Below, one piece after another: positions 39,468 through 51,902 of a stretch of DNA of 64,000 bases. Source of the stretch: Cerrena zonata (lineage: Eukaryota > Basidiomycota > Agaricomycetes > Polyporales > Cerrenaceae); assembly GCA_038087015.1 (NCBI GenBank), contig JASBNA010000041.1, positions 62,001 to 126,000 of the forward strand, written 5' to 3'. Within the stretch, counting starts at the first letter, position 1. The number at the start of each line of letters is the position of its first letter. The notes under the pieces were generated by a model that saw only the letters and a program-made list of their open reading frames with translations, did no database searches and was not told the DNA's origin. The position numbers and the translations under genes were made by a program.

Positions 39468-40210
39468 ATGTCTGTCAATATGAACCCGTACACCGCAGGT
39501 GGTTGGTCCAGAAATGGTGGTCGCGGTGCTGAGAACCCTTGGGGGGACAGCGAGACCGCCCCTCCCTCTGTTCTAGGCGCACTTCCGTCCCTACCATTGT
39601 CTTCTATCCAAAGCTCGATGGAACCTGAAAGCGTTAGCTTTCAGTTCACCAACTTCCAAAGCACCATCTTGAACTGTACCGTCATCGGACCTCAGAAGCG
39701 TACGGCCTATCGCATTGTCACGGCGCAGACAGCCCCGTCCTGCACCATCTGGAAGGACAACGAAAGTCGAAATGTGGCAATGGTACAATGGCAGCCAACT
39801 GCTACACTGGAAATCCAAGGTGTCACTGCTCGACAACGTGCTAGGGAATGGCTGCGCCTGTCCCCGGATCGTCGGTACGTACCAATAAATACGTCTCACA
39901 CGATGTCACTGATAGAATTGTCTTCAAATAGTCGCAGGCTGATGGAAGTCCGAGGCGTGCAATATGCTTGGGAGACCATGGGCCCATACATTGGTGTACG
40001 TTAGCTTATTTCCTATGACCGTCGTTCCCTGTATTGACCTCACCTCAGTTATCCAAAGCCAACACAGCGTCCCCCCGTGTCCTGGCCCGCATTGCTAGAG
40101 CTCCGGGAATGGTTTTATTAGAGGTCACCAAGGAAGCTATTTCCGAAGGCCTTCTTGATCCCTCTCTTGTCGCCACGGTCATGCTCGTGTGTGGACACAA
40201 CATAGACTAA
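39468..40210 (+). CDS. DUF6593-type protein
   Basis: Small basidiomycete family of unknown function. A Gly/Asn-rich N-terminus is followed by FTNFQSTILNCTVIGPQKRT, AYRIVTAQTAPSCTIWKDNE, VAMVQWQPTATLEIQGV, an EWLRLSPDRR stretch, then RLMEVRGVQYAWETMGPYIG and VLARIARAPGMVLLEVTKEA, ending LVATVMLVCGHNID with TAA at 40208-40210. The order (beta-rich core, the YxW-like YAW, and a final helix before a hydrophobic end) is typical of DUF6593. Two introns, near 39876-39937 and 39998-40050, are canonical. No signal peptide or membrane span. Confidence 0.75.
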
Positions 40211-41040
40211 TGTCACGCTAACGATCATAGAAGCCTATTTGCTATCATCTATACTGTATCCATAATGACGCGATGACATCTGCTTACTCTGTATTATTTT
40301 GCCTGTGTAGCTGTATAACGCTTCTCCGCCCCCACCTTCACCATCGTATCGCCTCCATTGTAGCCTTTTTAACTTATTATAGCCTCTGCACAATGCTACA
40401 TAGATGTGCAGAGGATCTTCAATTATATATTATGGGTTATTTACACCAATTCCGAGATAACACTGTCGTGAACTAAATTTTCTGAATGACAACGTTCCAG
40501 CCATTTGCAGAATCCTAGCTCGCCCCGCCAGACATCACGCTTATATAATGTGACCTGCCACCCCACTTGCCGAAGGGCCTTCGAGCAAGAAGCAGGAGTA
40601 AAAGAGCCCCTTCTCTCGTACTTTGAGCAGCAGACGAATATTTAGTTATCTGCAAGGTCGAGCCAGTTTATTCCAGCAGTCCAGATGAAGTGTCGAGGCG
40701 TTCATGAGCGCAACACGAGATCCGTGGGTGTCCTAAAGCGGTAATTGGGCACCACAGCTTATTTTGGAGGCGAGCTAGCTCGGATTCTGCAATTAGCTGT
40801 CAGATTTTGCTCGACGCGCCGAACTTCAAGCTTCAATACATATGCATATATCCCGACTGAGCGGAAAATGACCAGAGTCTTAGACCAACATACTTCCCGC
40901 GAATCATTGACGGAGGTGCCGTTTTCATATGATTTCTCTGTTGCATATCAAAACCACACTTATGTTCAGAGCACAGCCCAAATAAGTAGGCCGAGACTCG
41001 TACTGGCTTCATAACCGGGTAAAACGTGGCAAAGGCACCC
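40211..41040. other. Intergenic region, convergent ends
   Basis: Between the DUF6593 gene and the nucleoporin gene. Only short frames (for example 40745-41014), none convincing. Confidence 0.45.
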
Positions 41041-43993
41041 TCAGGCGCACAAGATTTTCGTTACATGAGTGAAAAGATGGAATTTAGGCATTACGAGACT
41101 TCGATCGTACGGGTGAACCTCTCGATGGCTATAGCATGTATATGTCGCAAACGCGTCGCCTCTGTTGCCAGCGGTGTCCTTAGTTGGGACTGGATCTAGT
41201 GACAACGGCGTCAGCGCATCACTTCGACGGTTCAGACCGCGGTTACTTACCGCAAGGGGTCGCACTCTGTCTATCAACAATGTCAAGCCGGTGATCATCT
41301 CGGAGAGAGCTGCCTTGTAACGCAAGTTGTGGTGGTCCGGCAAGACATCGGGCAATAGACTAATAAGCTTAGGCACACCACGAGTCAACTCTTCCAACTC
41401 GTTAGCCTGTGTGGTGTCGGGAACGGCTCCCGAATCGAGCACTTGCTCACGCAGTTTGGGAATACGGGTCATTGCATTGGCATAGTCCAGGAATAGCTGG
41501 GAGTATTGGAAAGTCAGCGGGAAATGATGGGAAACAATGTCTCAAAGGGCCTACCTTGCCCCGTATGCTCCAACCATCCACAGGCTGTCCCTCAAACCGT
41601 TGGAACAAGTCACTAAGCAACCCCAAGTCCTGACGAATCACCGCATCGGGTGCTAATTCAAGGACAGCGAGATTGTGCGCGGCGTTGTACATATCTGCGC
41701 TGAGGTACAATTCATATGCGCTGAAGACGTCGCCTTCACTCAACGCAAATGTAGCCTGAATGATAATTTTTCAACAAAGAGATATATTTTAGGGGATCAA
41801 AGGAACGAACCTTGGCTTCATTGACCCATGTCAACGGAATCTTGAGACTTCCAACAAGTCCCCGGGTCATCCAGTCATCCAACTTGGACGCTGACCGTGA
41901 GAGTAGGTCCTTGATGGCACGTTTTCTCCTGTAACAGTCCAGCATGAGATCAGAAATAGTAACAGTCAAGGAGCGACAACAGCGCCTCACCCAGCTGATC
42001 CCTCAATATGCAGAAGAACAAAAACGGCTTCCTGAATCAGTCCAAGCTTTTCCAGCTGGTTTGCATAGCTATTGGCGAGCAGATCGGCAGTAGGACTATG
42101 TCCTTCAACCTTGATATCGTCGTCTCTGTTATCGCTTGTATCCAACTCGGGTTCACCACGATCAGCAAAGTCACGTATACGGAGGCTTCGTGAAAGAATG
42201 ATATACAGATGCCACGACAGTCGGTAATCCACTGGGCTTCCGCTGAAGGATAGTGGGGCAAGGATATCTGAGAGTGTACACTGTGGCTGTGAGAATAGTT
42301 GTATCAAGGAGAACAAGGCATCCGGGGGTGTGGGTTCGACAGGGAGTTTCCACAGGAAATGAGAATCGTCAGTTGCGGTTTCCTCTCTATACCATGGTAT
42401 TGGCTTCGACGTCTTGGTGATAGGATCTTCCGACGCGTTACAGTATGATTGGAACGCATCGGCAATGGGCGTGTCCATCCGTTCACTGAACCACAAATGT
42501 AGACCGAACGCGCGCTTCCAGTCGAGTCCAGCAGCCAGAGCGAGGTCAGATGCTCGTTCTGGATCCGAGCCTTTAGAACCTTCAACCACGTCAACAACGC
42601 CCGCAAGGAGGGCGTAGATTTTGCGAACATTCTCATCAATATGGGCATCAACTTGTTGTTCACGCCATAATGTCAGTTGAGCTCGGAGGTCTTGCCTGAA
42701 ATCCTCATCACCAGGTATTTGAGATAACAAGGTTGCTAGCTTTACGTTGCCAGCATTGATGGCCTCATTGCAAGCCTTTTCTAGTTGGTTTCCTGTGAGA
42801 AGCGTGAATACCGTCGCGGCCCAACTATCGCTTCCGCTTTCCCTCGTGTCGGTTTCTACCGATGACGCCACGGCGGACTGAAGCCATTCTGAAAGAGCAC
42901 GTCTCCTGCGCATGATAGCTATCTTTGTCCTAATCTCTTCATTGAAGCCGTTCGGTAAACCTAGCTCCAGACGGTCGAAAAGCGCATGACCTAGGCGGAA
43001 CAAACTCGTTTCAAATGAACGGTCGTTGGAGGGGAACAGAGAGACAAATGAGGAGAAGGTGAGATCGGTGGATGGGTTGGCACATGGAACGCCGTCTTCG
43101 TCAAACTCAATTGGTGAATTACTGAGATGGTGTTTGAGTAGTATGGACGCCTGACTTTCGGCCTCTTTATCCGACGTTGGGAAAACCGGTAGTGTGGTAA
43201 TGTGAACAACAGAGGAGTTTGAGGTGCGTGTTCTAGACATGTCTGTTATTACGATCGGAAATAGAAGTAATAGACACAGTGAACGTACGACGATCCTGAC
43301 GGGCTACACAAAGAGCCGACATGTACCACCCTTCCCCCTGGTCCCCATCCTACCCGGAAGGAACGACCGACGGCCAAGCCAGCGTCAACCAGAGTGTTTT
43401 CAGTTCCCTTCACGGCCGATGCAGAGTTGTCTACTCGTGCAAATTTACGCGTTGGTCTGAAAGCTTGTAGTTCTAGATCATCTGCAAAGGATGTGCGCTA
43501 CCCAGACGATTATAGTTTCGGTCTCAATTATATGGCTAGATAAACATACCGGTCGCGACTCAGCACGAAGACCCTCCCCTTCCGAATCTCTACTATGTTT
43601 ACGACCGAGTTGAGGTATCCTCCGGTGACTTGGTCCTTGCGCGACATCTCTAAGCGCAGCAGCTTCTTCTGGTTGTCGAAACAACGTCGATTGCATGACA
43701 TGCATCCGTTGTGGCGCAACTCCAATTTCCCGTGCCCATGGCAGTATACTGGGGTCTGCGCGTCGCTGTCCAATCTCAGGTTCAGAGTCCTCGTCATCCT
43801 CGTCTTCGTCTTCATCATCTTCCTCGTCTTCGCTTGCATGCTCGACCTCCGAGTAGATATCGCTTCCCTCGTCAGACTCTTCCGATTCGGGTTGATACCT
43901 GGAGACTGTCTTCCCCTTGGTTGGTTGTTGCTTCTCGGGAGAGGGCATGGGTTCATCTTCGCTATCAGAAGAGGGTGCTCTGAAGCGTGCCAT
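41041..43993 (-). CDS. Nup96/Nup145C-type nucleoporin (Y-complex scaffold)
   Basis: Structural subunit of the nuclear pore Y (Nup84/Nup107) complex. The ATG at 43993 starts a very acidic N-terminal region with runs of Glu and Asp, then SILPWAREIGVAPQRMHVMQ. The next exon gives FRPTRKFARVDNSASA and AVGRSFRVGWGPGGRVVHVG, the motif that opens Nup96 after the autocleavage site in Nup98-Nup96 polyproteins. The long middle exon is alpha-helical (SDSWAATVFTLLTGNQLEKA, NAGNVKLATLLSQIPGDEDF, ERASDLALAAGLDWKRAFGL), as expected for the Nup96 solenoid, and is followed by WVNEAKATFALSEGDVFSAY and LLSDLFQRFEG. No Nup98 part (FG repeats or an HFS cleavage site) lies upstream, so Nup96 appears to be its own gene. 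The exact 3' end is uncertain: 41041 if a final intron is read through, near 41129 if it is spliced. Confidence 0.85.
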
Positions 43994-44725
43994 ATTGAGA
44001 GTTTAGGAGATTAAGACAAGAGGAAAGTACAAAAGTGAATATCAAGACATTGCTAGTAGTCGCGCAGGGCCACGACGTGATTATGTAATGCAAATTACCG
44101 AATGTAGTAAGTGGATGGTCCTTGTATTTCACTAGAGACTCAGATATTCTTTGACCTGATTGACACTTGTTACTGGAGCAGGCTTCAAGATAAATACAAC
44201 ACGATATTGCCACTCAATTTTTTTTCAAGGCCGAAGGGATCGAGACCTATGTATACCATCGGGAGCGAGGACTCCTGATTGTCGGCGGCCGTATATGCTG
44301 TATATTACGGCTTCATTCGTATCATATCCAAAACATCAATAGAGCAAGACTACATGAGTATCTTACCAGATTGCCACCGTTACTTGAGTTTAATGAAAGA
44401 TTACTATATTTGGAGTCCTAGTTTCCATATCTGGCAATGGCTTTAGGAAGCTGTCTAACTTCGACCTTCCTCGGTCGTTCGTGCAGTCGTTATTTCAGAT
44501 TGTGTATATTCCTTATAATTTTCACGAGATTGTTGTAGTAGGTCTCTTTAAAGTCTAGATGGTCGAGAATTAAGTTAAGCAAGCCGTGACATCTCGCGTC
44601 TGTCACATGCACGTGCTACTGTGACGTGTATACGCCCCTCATTATGTGGTCGCGAGTTTTTGATATCTCTACAAGTGACTGCACTCTTCAAACACCATCA
44701 CATCTATTTCTCTCATTTTTTCGAT
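43994..44725. other. Divergent promoter region (Nup96 / RPA3)
   Basis: Holds both promoters. No gene or RNA is recognised. The rpa3 side has CACGTGCTACTGTGACGTG at about 44612-44630, containing an E-box and a CRE-like half. Confidence 0.45.
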
Positions 44726-45209
44726 ATGTCGGACATCACATCTCCAAGGGTTAACTCTGCGCGACTCGCCGATCACGTAGGAAGACATGTTCGCCTTGCT
44801 GGCAAAGTTCTCAAGGTATTATATTAGCCAATTGGATGGACATTGGACTGAATGGATTCTTAAGGTGGCAGGCGATGCTGCTATTGTTGAGGCGAGCGAT
44901 GGTGGAAACGTCGAAGTGAAGATTCTTGGTGTACGCTACCTTCACAACCAATGCTTTATGATGTCTAACAGCACACTTGGATAGAGTCAGGCCGCTACCA
45001 TCAAGGACCAGTATGTTGAAATTGTTGGACAAGTAACGGAGCCTGGCGTGGTCAAAATGCTTAACTGCATCAACCTCGGCGACAAATTGGGTAAGTAATA
45101 ATCATTGGGTTATACTCCGGTTTATCTGACAAGGGTATCTCTAGACATGGCCATCGTCGACTTCGTTGTGGAAAAATGGCACAGCCCCCAGTTCTCGTCT
45201 ATGTTCTAA
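44726..45209 (+). CDS. rpa3: Replication protein A small subunit (RPA3/Ssb3)
   Basis: The smallest subunit of the single-strand DNA-binding trimer used in replication, repair and recombination. The ATG at 44726 gives MSDITSPRVNSARLADHVGR, HVRLAGKVLK; then, after an intron (about 44816-44865), VAGDAAIVEASDGGNVEVKI; then SQAATIKDQYVEIVGQV, VVKMLNCINLGDKL and, in the last exon, DMAIVDFVVEKWHSPQFSSM. This is a single OB fold with the family start PRVN and the closing helix. Three introns are read; length is about 110 residues, as usual. The stop is TAA at 45207-45209. Confidence 0.9.
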
Positions 45210-45815
45210 AAATCTTCGAGGTTCTCTTCACTGTATTATCTGCTTTCCGCTTTGTATTTCTATGGAACTGCTGTACATTTTCTTGATCTTAATCAATGGC
45301 TAAATCGCATTGGAATACCGTCTAACCCCGTTATGGAATGTCCTTCCGTTGGCGATAATATATCTGAACTGATATATCCAGGCTGGTCCTACGATAGCTG
45401 AACGGTTCTTCTTCCAGAGAAGTAAAAACACCGTGCGCGAGCTTCCACTACCTGGCATCTCGTATTGCCACTTTTATCTTCGAAAGAAACCTGTACGCTT
45501 CCTTTTCCATCTGTTAGAAACATGGTATTCCACTGGTGCCGAGAACACCCGCACTACTTACCGTTTGCGTATTTTGAAGGCAGATGGAAATTTCACACCG
45601 TGCGGATCTGATGAGGGAATGACTCCCATATTGCTTGTCACAGAATCGATGTGTGCATTGAATAAATAACATCACGTATAATGATATCCTCCATAATTTA
45701 ATATGCTACTGATATAAGAAGTCGAGTCAAGTTGCTACATGAACTTGGTGGTGCTATCCAAGCACGGAAAGCGTCTTTAGATATAGACGTAAAGGTCTTC
45801 TAAGAGAATATCATC
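45210..45815. other. Convergent intergenic region
   Basis: Between the ends of rpa3 and the first DUF3455 gene. AT-rich; no gene seen. Confidence 0.5.
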
Positions 45816-46668
45816 TTAGAAAGAACCACCGTAAAGCCCTATCCACGCATTTCAATATTAGAACCTCTTCTCGTGCGTAAGAGATCATGACGACTCACAG
45901 TACTGAGAAACATATTTCACAGAAATAGGGGGGGAATCTGGGTTGCACTACAGACACACATTAGGACCACATGGCAGCCGATAAATTACAAGGACGTACA
46001 GAGGCAGGGGGTTGACCACCGCGAGTCTCGACACGGAAGATATGTTTGGCGAGGTCTCCCTGAGTGACATTGAGGGATAGCCAATCGATGTTGGAAGGGG
46101 AAGAAGCAGGCACGTTGCCGATTTTCGCAGCAACGGCGAATGCGTTGGACTTGCCCTTCAAGCTGGCGGATGTAAAGTCCCATTTAGGGCTCAATCCGGA
46201 GCCGGTGATAGGGTTGGTGACGAAGTAGTGTTGACCAAGGACTGAAGGAGTTCCGACGAGGGAGAGGCCTTTGATAACTTGTTCGGCCGTCACACCTTTT
46301 GGTGTTTTCTCCCAGATGTCGTTAAACATGTCCGTAGCTTGGGTGAATTGAGAAGGGCTCAAACATGAAATGTCGAATAGTTCGGCAACAGCGCCGATAG
46401 AACTAACGGAAACATGTCAACGTAGGTACGGGAGATGGGTAACGAGAATAGGAACTTACGTGTAGGTGTGGGTTGTAGAGCAAGAATAATTCTGAACACC
46501 AACGCCAATCGAAATAAATCTTGGCTTTGTGTCGGTGGGAGCGACAAGTAGGGTTTGCCCACTAGGCAAAGACATATTTGCCTTGGAGACATCGCATCCG
46601 TTGAGTTTGAAAGTGGGGACTGCTAAGGCGAGAGTAGCAAAAAGAACGGTGGCAAGAACGGAATACAT
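45816..46668 (-). CDS. Secreted DUF3455 protein, copy 1
   Basis: DUF3455 proteins are fungal and bacterial, of unknown function, sometimes misnamed malate dehydrogenase. The ATG at 46668 gives a clear signal peptide (MYSVLATVLFATLALAVP). Family motifs follow: GVQNYSCS, then after an intron IGAVAELFDISC, QHYFVTNPITGSGLSPKWDF, DLAKHIFRVETRGGQPPAS, then CNPDSPPISVKYVSQYW. A last tiny exon, LYGGSF, ends with TAA at 45816-45818, after a GTGAGT...GATAG intron. The tiny last exon was placed by matching the family ending and the paralogue. Conserved cysteines in QNYSC, DISC and CNPD suggest disulphide bonds. An upstream in-frame ATG at 46755 would bury the signal peptide and is rejected. Confidence 0.82.
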
Positions 46669-48311
46669 CGTGAAGATAACGAAGGTGGGTCGAAATGAGA
46701 GTGGACACCGAAAGGAACAAAGAAAATCAACGTAACTGAAGTCACTGAGGTTCAAACTCGGTGCTCCAGAGGCTTTTATACTCTCGTAAGGGGCATATCG
46801 TAGTTCGGTCTACCTGCGGGAAGAGCCATCAATGTGGGGTTATTGAGATATCGCGGACATGCAAAGAGTGCTGCACCATCATCTCAACTTGATGCAAAGC
46901 ATAATGACAGTTTAGGCACGAGCCCAAACCAGCACATGGGAAAGGACTAGGTGTAATTCCCTGCCAACCGTCCGTCGAGAAGAAGCACAAACCACAACGC
47001 TCAGGCACATCCTGTCAACAGTTTTTGGGATCTATCCAATCCGAATTCAACGTTCATCAGTTTGACGGGTTGTCAAGATGGCTGCGATGATCAAGGAGGT
47101 ACGGAACCGAATGCTGAATACAGCAGCGGGTATAAGCAAAGAGAACACGTAAGCCTGAAAGCGAAATGCGAGCGTAAGTGTAAGCCTCTGGTATGCTTTT
47201 CACCCAAACGAAGTGCTAAACATCGGACCAAAGTGGTTTTTTTGGTCGATGACACAGAAGGGACTCCTAGAGTAGTCAAAAGTAAGATGTTCCATGTCCT
47301 GGATGAATACCATCTTTGCCGTAAAAGTCGCCATTGAACGTTGACATCGACCATCACGGTGCAGCCAAAGCGGCGATTTGAGAGAGGATATCGAAAACGG
47401 CGTTATGTTATGCTTTTTGATCGACCTGGTCCATCAACGGAGATCCACTCGACGGAACCTAGTGAGCTAGACGGTGACAGCAACATGGCAGATTGGAAAT
47501 TGCACATCATACAAAGTGCTGATCTACGTAATATTAAGTCCCAATTTGGACAATGTGGAGTAAGAAATGAATGTTGGCCCTTCAGAAGCAGTACGACAAC
47601 TCTGCATAGTAGTTAATACTCCGTTTGGTGGGAAATAAATGCTGCAAGCTGGGACGCGGTGGATATAGTGCCGTCAAGCAAGGGGTATTTAAGGTAGAAG
47701 ACTGTCACAAAAGTCATTGTCGAATTCAAAGGTATCAACTTCCTGAGGTCTGACGTTGGATGGAAGTGGATAGACAAAGAAGGCTCTATTCTTCGTATGA
47801 GAATACGACTAATGTGACAATGATGCTTGTGGTACTTGAGGCTGAACACCACTCAACGTAACGAGTGAGAGGTAAAGAGTGCTTCCGGTGACATCCAGTT
47901 AGCGAGATAAACCCGCAAGAGAACCGAAGCAAGAGCTGAGAGTATACGTGTATGACCTTGATGGACTCGGAAGTTCCTCGACAACGAGCGGCTACAGTAT
48001 CGTCAAACAAATCCCAAACAAAGCAGTATAAAACAATTCCATAGCAAACGAGCGTTAGTGTACTACTAATGTAACAAATAACCAACAAAGCAAATGTCCA
48101 AATAAACTGTAGTAGTAAACAAAATGACGAATTGTATCGATATAAAAATCCAAGGTCCATTAAACCCTTAAAAACCCTCTACGCATTAAACTGTCGTGAA
48201 AATAGTCATGATCGTTCGTAAAGAGGTCCATTAATATTATAATGGCAGCGGCGAAACTGGCAAGTTATGTGTCAGCACACGCGCAGCGTGCAAGACCGCA
48301 ATAGAGTGGGT
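46669..48311. other. Spacer between the two DUF3455 genes
   Basis: About 1.6 kb. The first 150 bases are the copy 1 promoter. The frames at 47062-47616 and 47613-48160 show no family pattern. No repeat or RNA recognised. Confidence 0.45.
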
Positions 48312-49228
48312 TTAGTGTATCGATCCGCCGAAGAAGACTGTATTGTCAAGAGTAGTGATGATCAGATGTTGGAGACATCGAGGAGAGGGGTGAGATACTT
48401 ACAGTAGTAGGATACGTATTTGACAGAAATGTCCGGGGACTTGCCGAACTCGCACTATACAGTAATTGAATACCAGCTTATCAGAAGATGATACTGGAAG
48501 ATACTTACAGAGCTTGGTGGTTGACCACCACGAGTGTCCGTCCTGAAGACCATATCCGCAATCTTGCCTTGAAGGTTCCCCACTTGCAACCAATTGATAT
48601 CTTGCTTGGGATCGTTAGGCGAAGGTAACGATCCTTCACCCTTCCCAACAAAGAACGCATTCGAGTTTCCATTAAACTTCCCAGACGAGGTAAAGTCCCA
48701 TTTGGGACTAAGACCTTGACCGGTGGTAGGGTTCGTAATGAAATAATGTTGGGCGAGGATTTCAGGCGGATTGCGCATGTGGAGATGACCGATGATATCC
48801 TGAACGGAACTATGATTGAAGTTCACCCAGGAGCTATAAAGCTGGTCCGGAAGGTCATGGAAGACAGAGCTTCCCGCCAAACAACTCATATCAATAAGTT
48901 CGGCTACAGCGCCTATGTTTCTGATGAACGCAAATGTTTAGAATCCGAGTTGTGGACGATCAAAACGGTGAGATGGGTGTCAGACTCACGTGAAATTGTT
49001 CGTCTGTGTACATGTGTAGTTCTGAACGCCAAACGCGAGGCCAACAGATGAGAGGGTCAAGTTGTTGGGAGTCGGGGCCACGAGTTGAATCTGGGTCTGT
49101 GGTAGAACTAAACTCGATGCCTGATTGGTCAGGTCACAGTTGGCGGCGTGTAGCCAACTCCACGACCAGAATGTGGATGCAGCGGCAGCAGGCCAGAGGG
49201 TGTGTAGAGCATGTGGTAGTGCGACCAT
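48312..49228 (-). CDS. Secreted DUF3455 protein, copy 2
   Basis: Paralogue of the gene at 45816-46668 with the same exon pattern. The ATG at 49228 starts MVALPHALHTLWPAAAASTF, a weaker signal-peptide-like stretch. Then come FGVQNYTCTQTN, IGAVAELIDMSCL, AQHYFITNPTTGQGLSPKWD, ADMVFRTDTRGGQPPSS, and after an intron the exon SPDISVKYVSYY. A final tiny exon, FFFGGSIH, ends with TAA at 48312-48314. The protein is clearly diverged from copy 1, so the duplication is old. Start choice is the least certain point. Confidence 0.78.
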
Positions 49229-50288
49229 TGTGGAGTTCTCTTAAACCGGGATGAAATAAAGTTAACTTCGTGTATGTAGTAAGTTACGAGGAAGGAGGAG
49301 TGGAGGTAGAGAGTACAAGCCAATGGGGCGTGAAGAATGAGAGAGTCCATTTTCGTCATGGGAGAGAGCTTTATACTTGCGCCCGGCGAGCAAAGGCATC
49401 CAACAAAACCTTGTCCAAAATGTTTCATTGTCCTATTCACGGCTCTGTTTCATACGTAAGCGCCCGTTACTTTACCGCATTGATTTCGCGTTCGTTTGCG
49501 AGGTGCCCGGATGCGATGCAGGCTAGCGAGAGTGGGCGTTGACAACGTTTTGAAGCTGCCTCAAGGTATGAAAAGACTAGAAGTACATGATCAGTTGAGT
49601 GAAAGGTGATCCCTCGAGATACTCCTGGCAGGAATACTTACCTTTCGTTAGACAATGGTCCAGGAACACAAATCTCACCGAGTCTTGTGCATCCAAAAAT
49701 AACCACCCAATCCCGATTCGGGTTATGTATAGGTCAAGTCTTAGTGGTCTTAATACTTATTGCTCATCCAATCATTGCATGGCAGGATGAGCGTACGTTC
49801 AGTAGACGAGCCGATAAGTACAGCCTCGCAGCACATATTACCGTGAGTAATGCTGTGATCATTATTGCGCTTGCGCTCGACTAAGGTGAGACTTGGGAGT
49901 CCTAGGCCATCTCGGAGGCTGGCTATACGGTGTCTTAGTCTACACATGTTCAAGCTTTTCAAGCCCGACGGTGGTGGAAAAGCAATGTAGCCAAGTATCA
50001 GTCGAAAAAAGTAGAGGTTTCGAGTTTACTGTAGTGCATTGAGCTACATTAATGTGGCTCATAAGGGTGTAGAATGAAATGATGTTACACTGGCGGTACT
50101 CTGGTGAGTGTGGCTAGCAAGTCAAAAAGACAAAGTCAACGCCCTAACTTTCAGCGCTCAGCGCTCCGTGCTTGTGCCTGAATGAAGCATGCAAACATGC
50201 ATCAACAAATAAGCCCTAACCCCATGTTGACGCAATACACCCTCCCTCAGCTCAGAGCCTTAATTTGAATTCTGTTGTCTTGAACACG
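49229..50288. other. Divergent intergenic region
   Basis: Upstream of DUF3455 copy 2 and of the Atg43-like gene. The frame at about 49606-49884 includes a hydrophobic run but no known motif, and is not called. Confidence 0.45.
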
Positions 50289-50860
50289 ATGACATCTCTA
50301 CACAATGACTTTCATGAACCCTGGGGCGATCATGCACACCATCACCAGCGTCGACGAATTGCTGCTGTCCCGGACTTGCGCTTTGAGCAAAGCTACCTGA
50401 GGAGTATTCGACCCTACGTTCGTGTAGAACCAATCAGCACGGAAGTGTTGTCCAAAGACGAGAAGGGGAAGGGTGTTGCGGGGCCTGAGGATGACCACGA
50501 CTCGTCATCGAAAATTGTGATACGAAAGGAGGAGGACATCCGAATCCAATGGGCAAGCGTACTTTGGGTCACCACGAAGGACCAGATCATTAGCCCTTTG
50601 CTTCAAGGTGCTTTATGGTACGTTCAACGCTGTTGATACATTTGGGAGCGTACTCACAATATGGTCTGAACAGGGGGATCGCCGGCTATTATCTACAACC
50701 TGCGCTCGCTACCCTACGCTCGCGGATCGGTGCATGGTGGGCTCGTGGTGATGTATACGGTAGAGGAGGGCCAAGAACCGAGGGCAAGGGTGTTGCGCAG
50801 CTTCGGAGTTGGGTTGGTGAAATAAAGCAGGGGAAACCTCTCAATACATTCTCGCGATGA
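50289..50860 (+). CDS. DUF1770/Atg43-like protein
   Basis: Members of this fungal family include the fission-yeast mitophagy receptor Atg43 of the mitochondrial outer membrane. The first true ATG is at 50289 (MTSLHNDFHEPWGDHAHHHQ). The conserved core reads VPDLRFEQSYLRSIRPYV and, at the exon end, IQWASVLWVTTKDQIISPLL then QGALW. After an intron of about 60 nt the protein continues GIAGYYLQPALATLRSRIGA, a hydrophobic helix that may insert in a membrane, and ends PLNTFSR with TGA at 50858-50860. I place it in the family by the PDLRFEQSYL and TTKDQIISPLLQG motifs. A mitophagy role is inferred and not shown by the sequence. Confidence 0.62.
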
Positions 50861-50947
50861 GTTCCCTTCTCCTCTTATAAAGTGCTCGTCTACTTGTGCT
50901 TCGATGGACTAGCAAATATGGTATAATATTATCGGGATATATAGAAT

Positions 50948-51902
50948 TTAAACATCCATACTGCCGAGCGGAACCTCTATCCACTCATTCACCCACATAT
51001 ACCTCGAGAACGCGACATACAACCACCTGAACCAGACCATCTGACTCTTATGCTCCAACATGGCTTGTATCGCCGTCCACCAGTCTCCGGCTCCCGATAC
51101 AAACACCGGAATTTTGTGAATGTTTGCCCGAGTCGAGTCGTCAAACAACGCAGCAATCTTTACATCGAATTTGGCTAGTAAGGATGCTGCAGGTCCGATA
51201 TATTTGTGAATGAGTGGGACGGTGATGAGGCTGTAGAGACGAGGACGCGATTCGACAGGGGTGTTTGCGATGTACTGAAGTACACCAGCGGGGAGAGAGA
51301 AGTGGTTTGGATGCGACGAGATCCCGTGTCGGTCGAAGGTCAATATCTGTGGAGGGATAAGTGTACCGTACCACTTGAGATGCAAGTCGAATACGTACAG
51401 TGTCAATGTGGTGTTCACGAACATACGGTTCGATCACTTTCGCAATGATATTAGCATCCCAATGTGTCGTCATATTATCCGGCAATTCACTATTCCATGA
51501 CAAGGAGTCTTAGCCAGGGCAGACGACAGAGTGTAGCGAAACATACGGATGATCCACAATCCATCTCTTCCCTCTCTGCACACCCAACACATCCAAACTC
51601 TTCCCCAACTCTTCCCTCCTCGTATCACCCAATCCCTCTGCATCCCCCACGGAAAGAGCCAACGAGAACACATTCAACGGTTTCTCGTTCCCCTCTCCAT
51701 CTTCAACATGATGATGCTTCGTCAGAGAAAGCACTGTAGGGGCGAAGAACATGCATTCATCATCTGGGTGAGCAGTTAGTAGAAGGATGTTCTTGTTGGG
51801 AGTTGATAGGATGGCATCGCTGTTCGAGGTGAGGGGATGCAGCAGAACGTTTACGAGTAGTGAGATGACGAGAAGCGGAAGTGAAAACCGAAGGACGCTC
51901 AT
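50948..51902 (-). CDS. gpi12: GlcNAc-PI de-N-acetylase (PIG-L/Gpi12)
   Basis: Catalyses the second step of GPI anchor synthesis at the ER, removing acetate from GlcNAc-phosphatidylinositol. The ATG at 51902 gives MSVLRFSLPLLVISLLVNVL, an N-terminal membrane anchor, then LLLTAHPDDECMFFAPTVLS with the zinc-site AHPDDE, and VFSLALSVGDAEGLGDTRRE. Short exons then give DNMTTHWDANIIAKVIEPYV, and the final exon starts ILTFDRHGISSHPNH, which carries the HxxH-like zinc ligands. It ends EWIEVPLGSMDV at 50948. Introns lie near 51495-51545 and 51360-51420. The 3' end is only about 90 bases from the Atg43-like gene (convergent). Confidence 0.9.

Noticed and set aside
49606..49884. Plus-strand frame with a hydrophobic run
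   Set aside because: No convincing start context, splice support or family resemblance.
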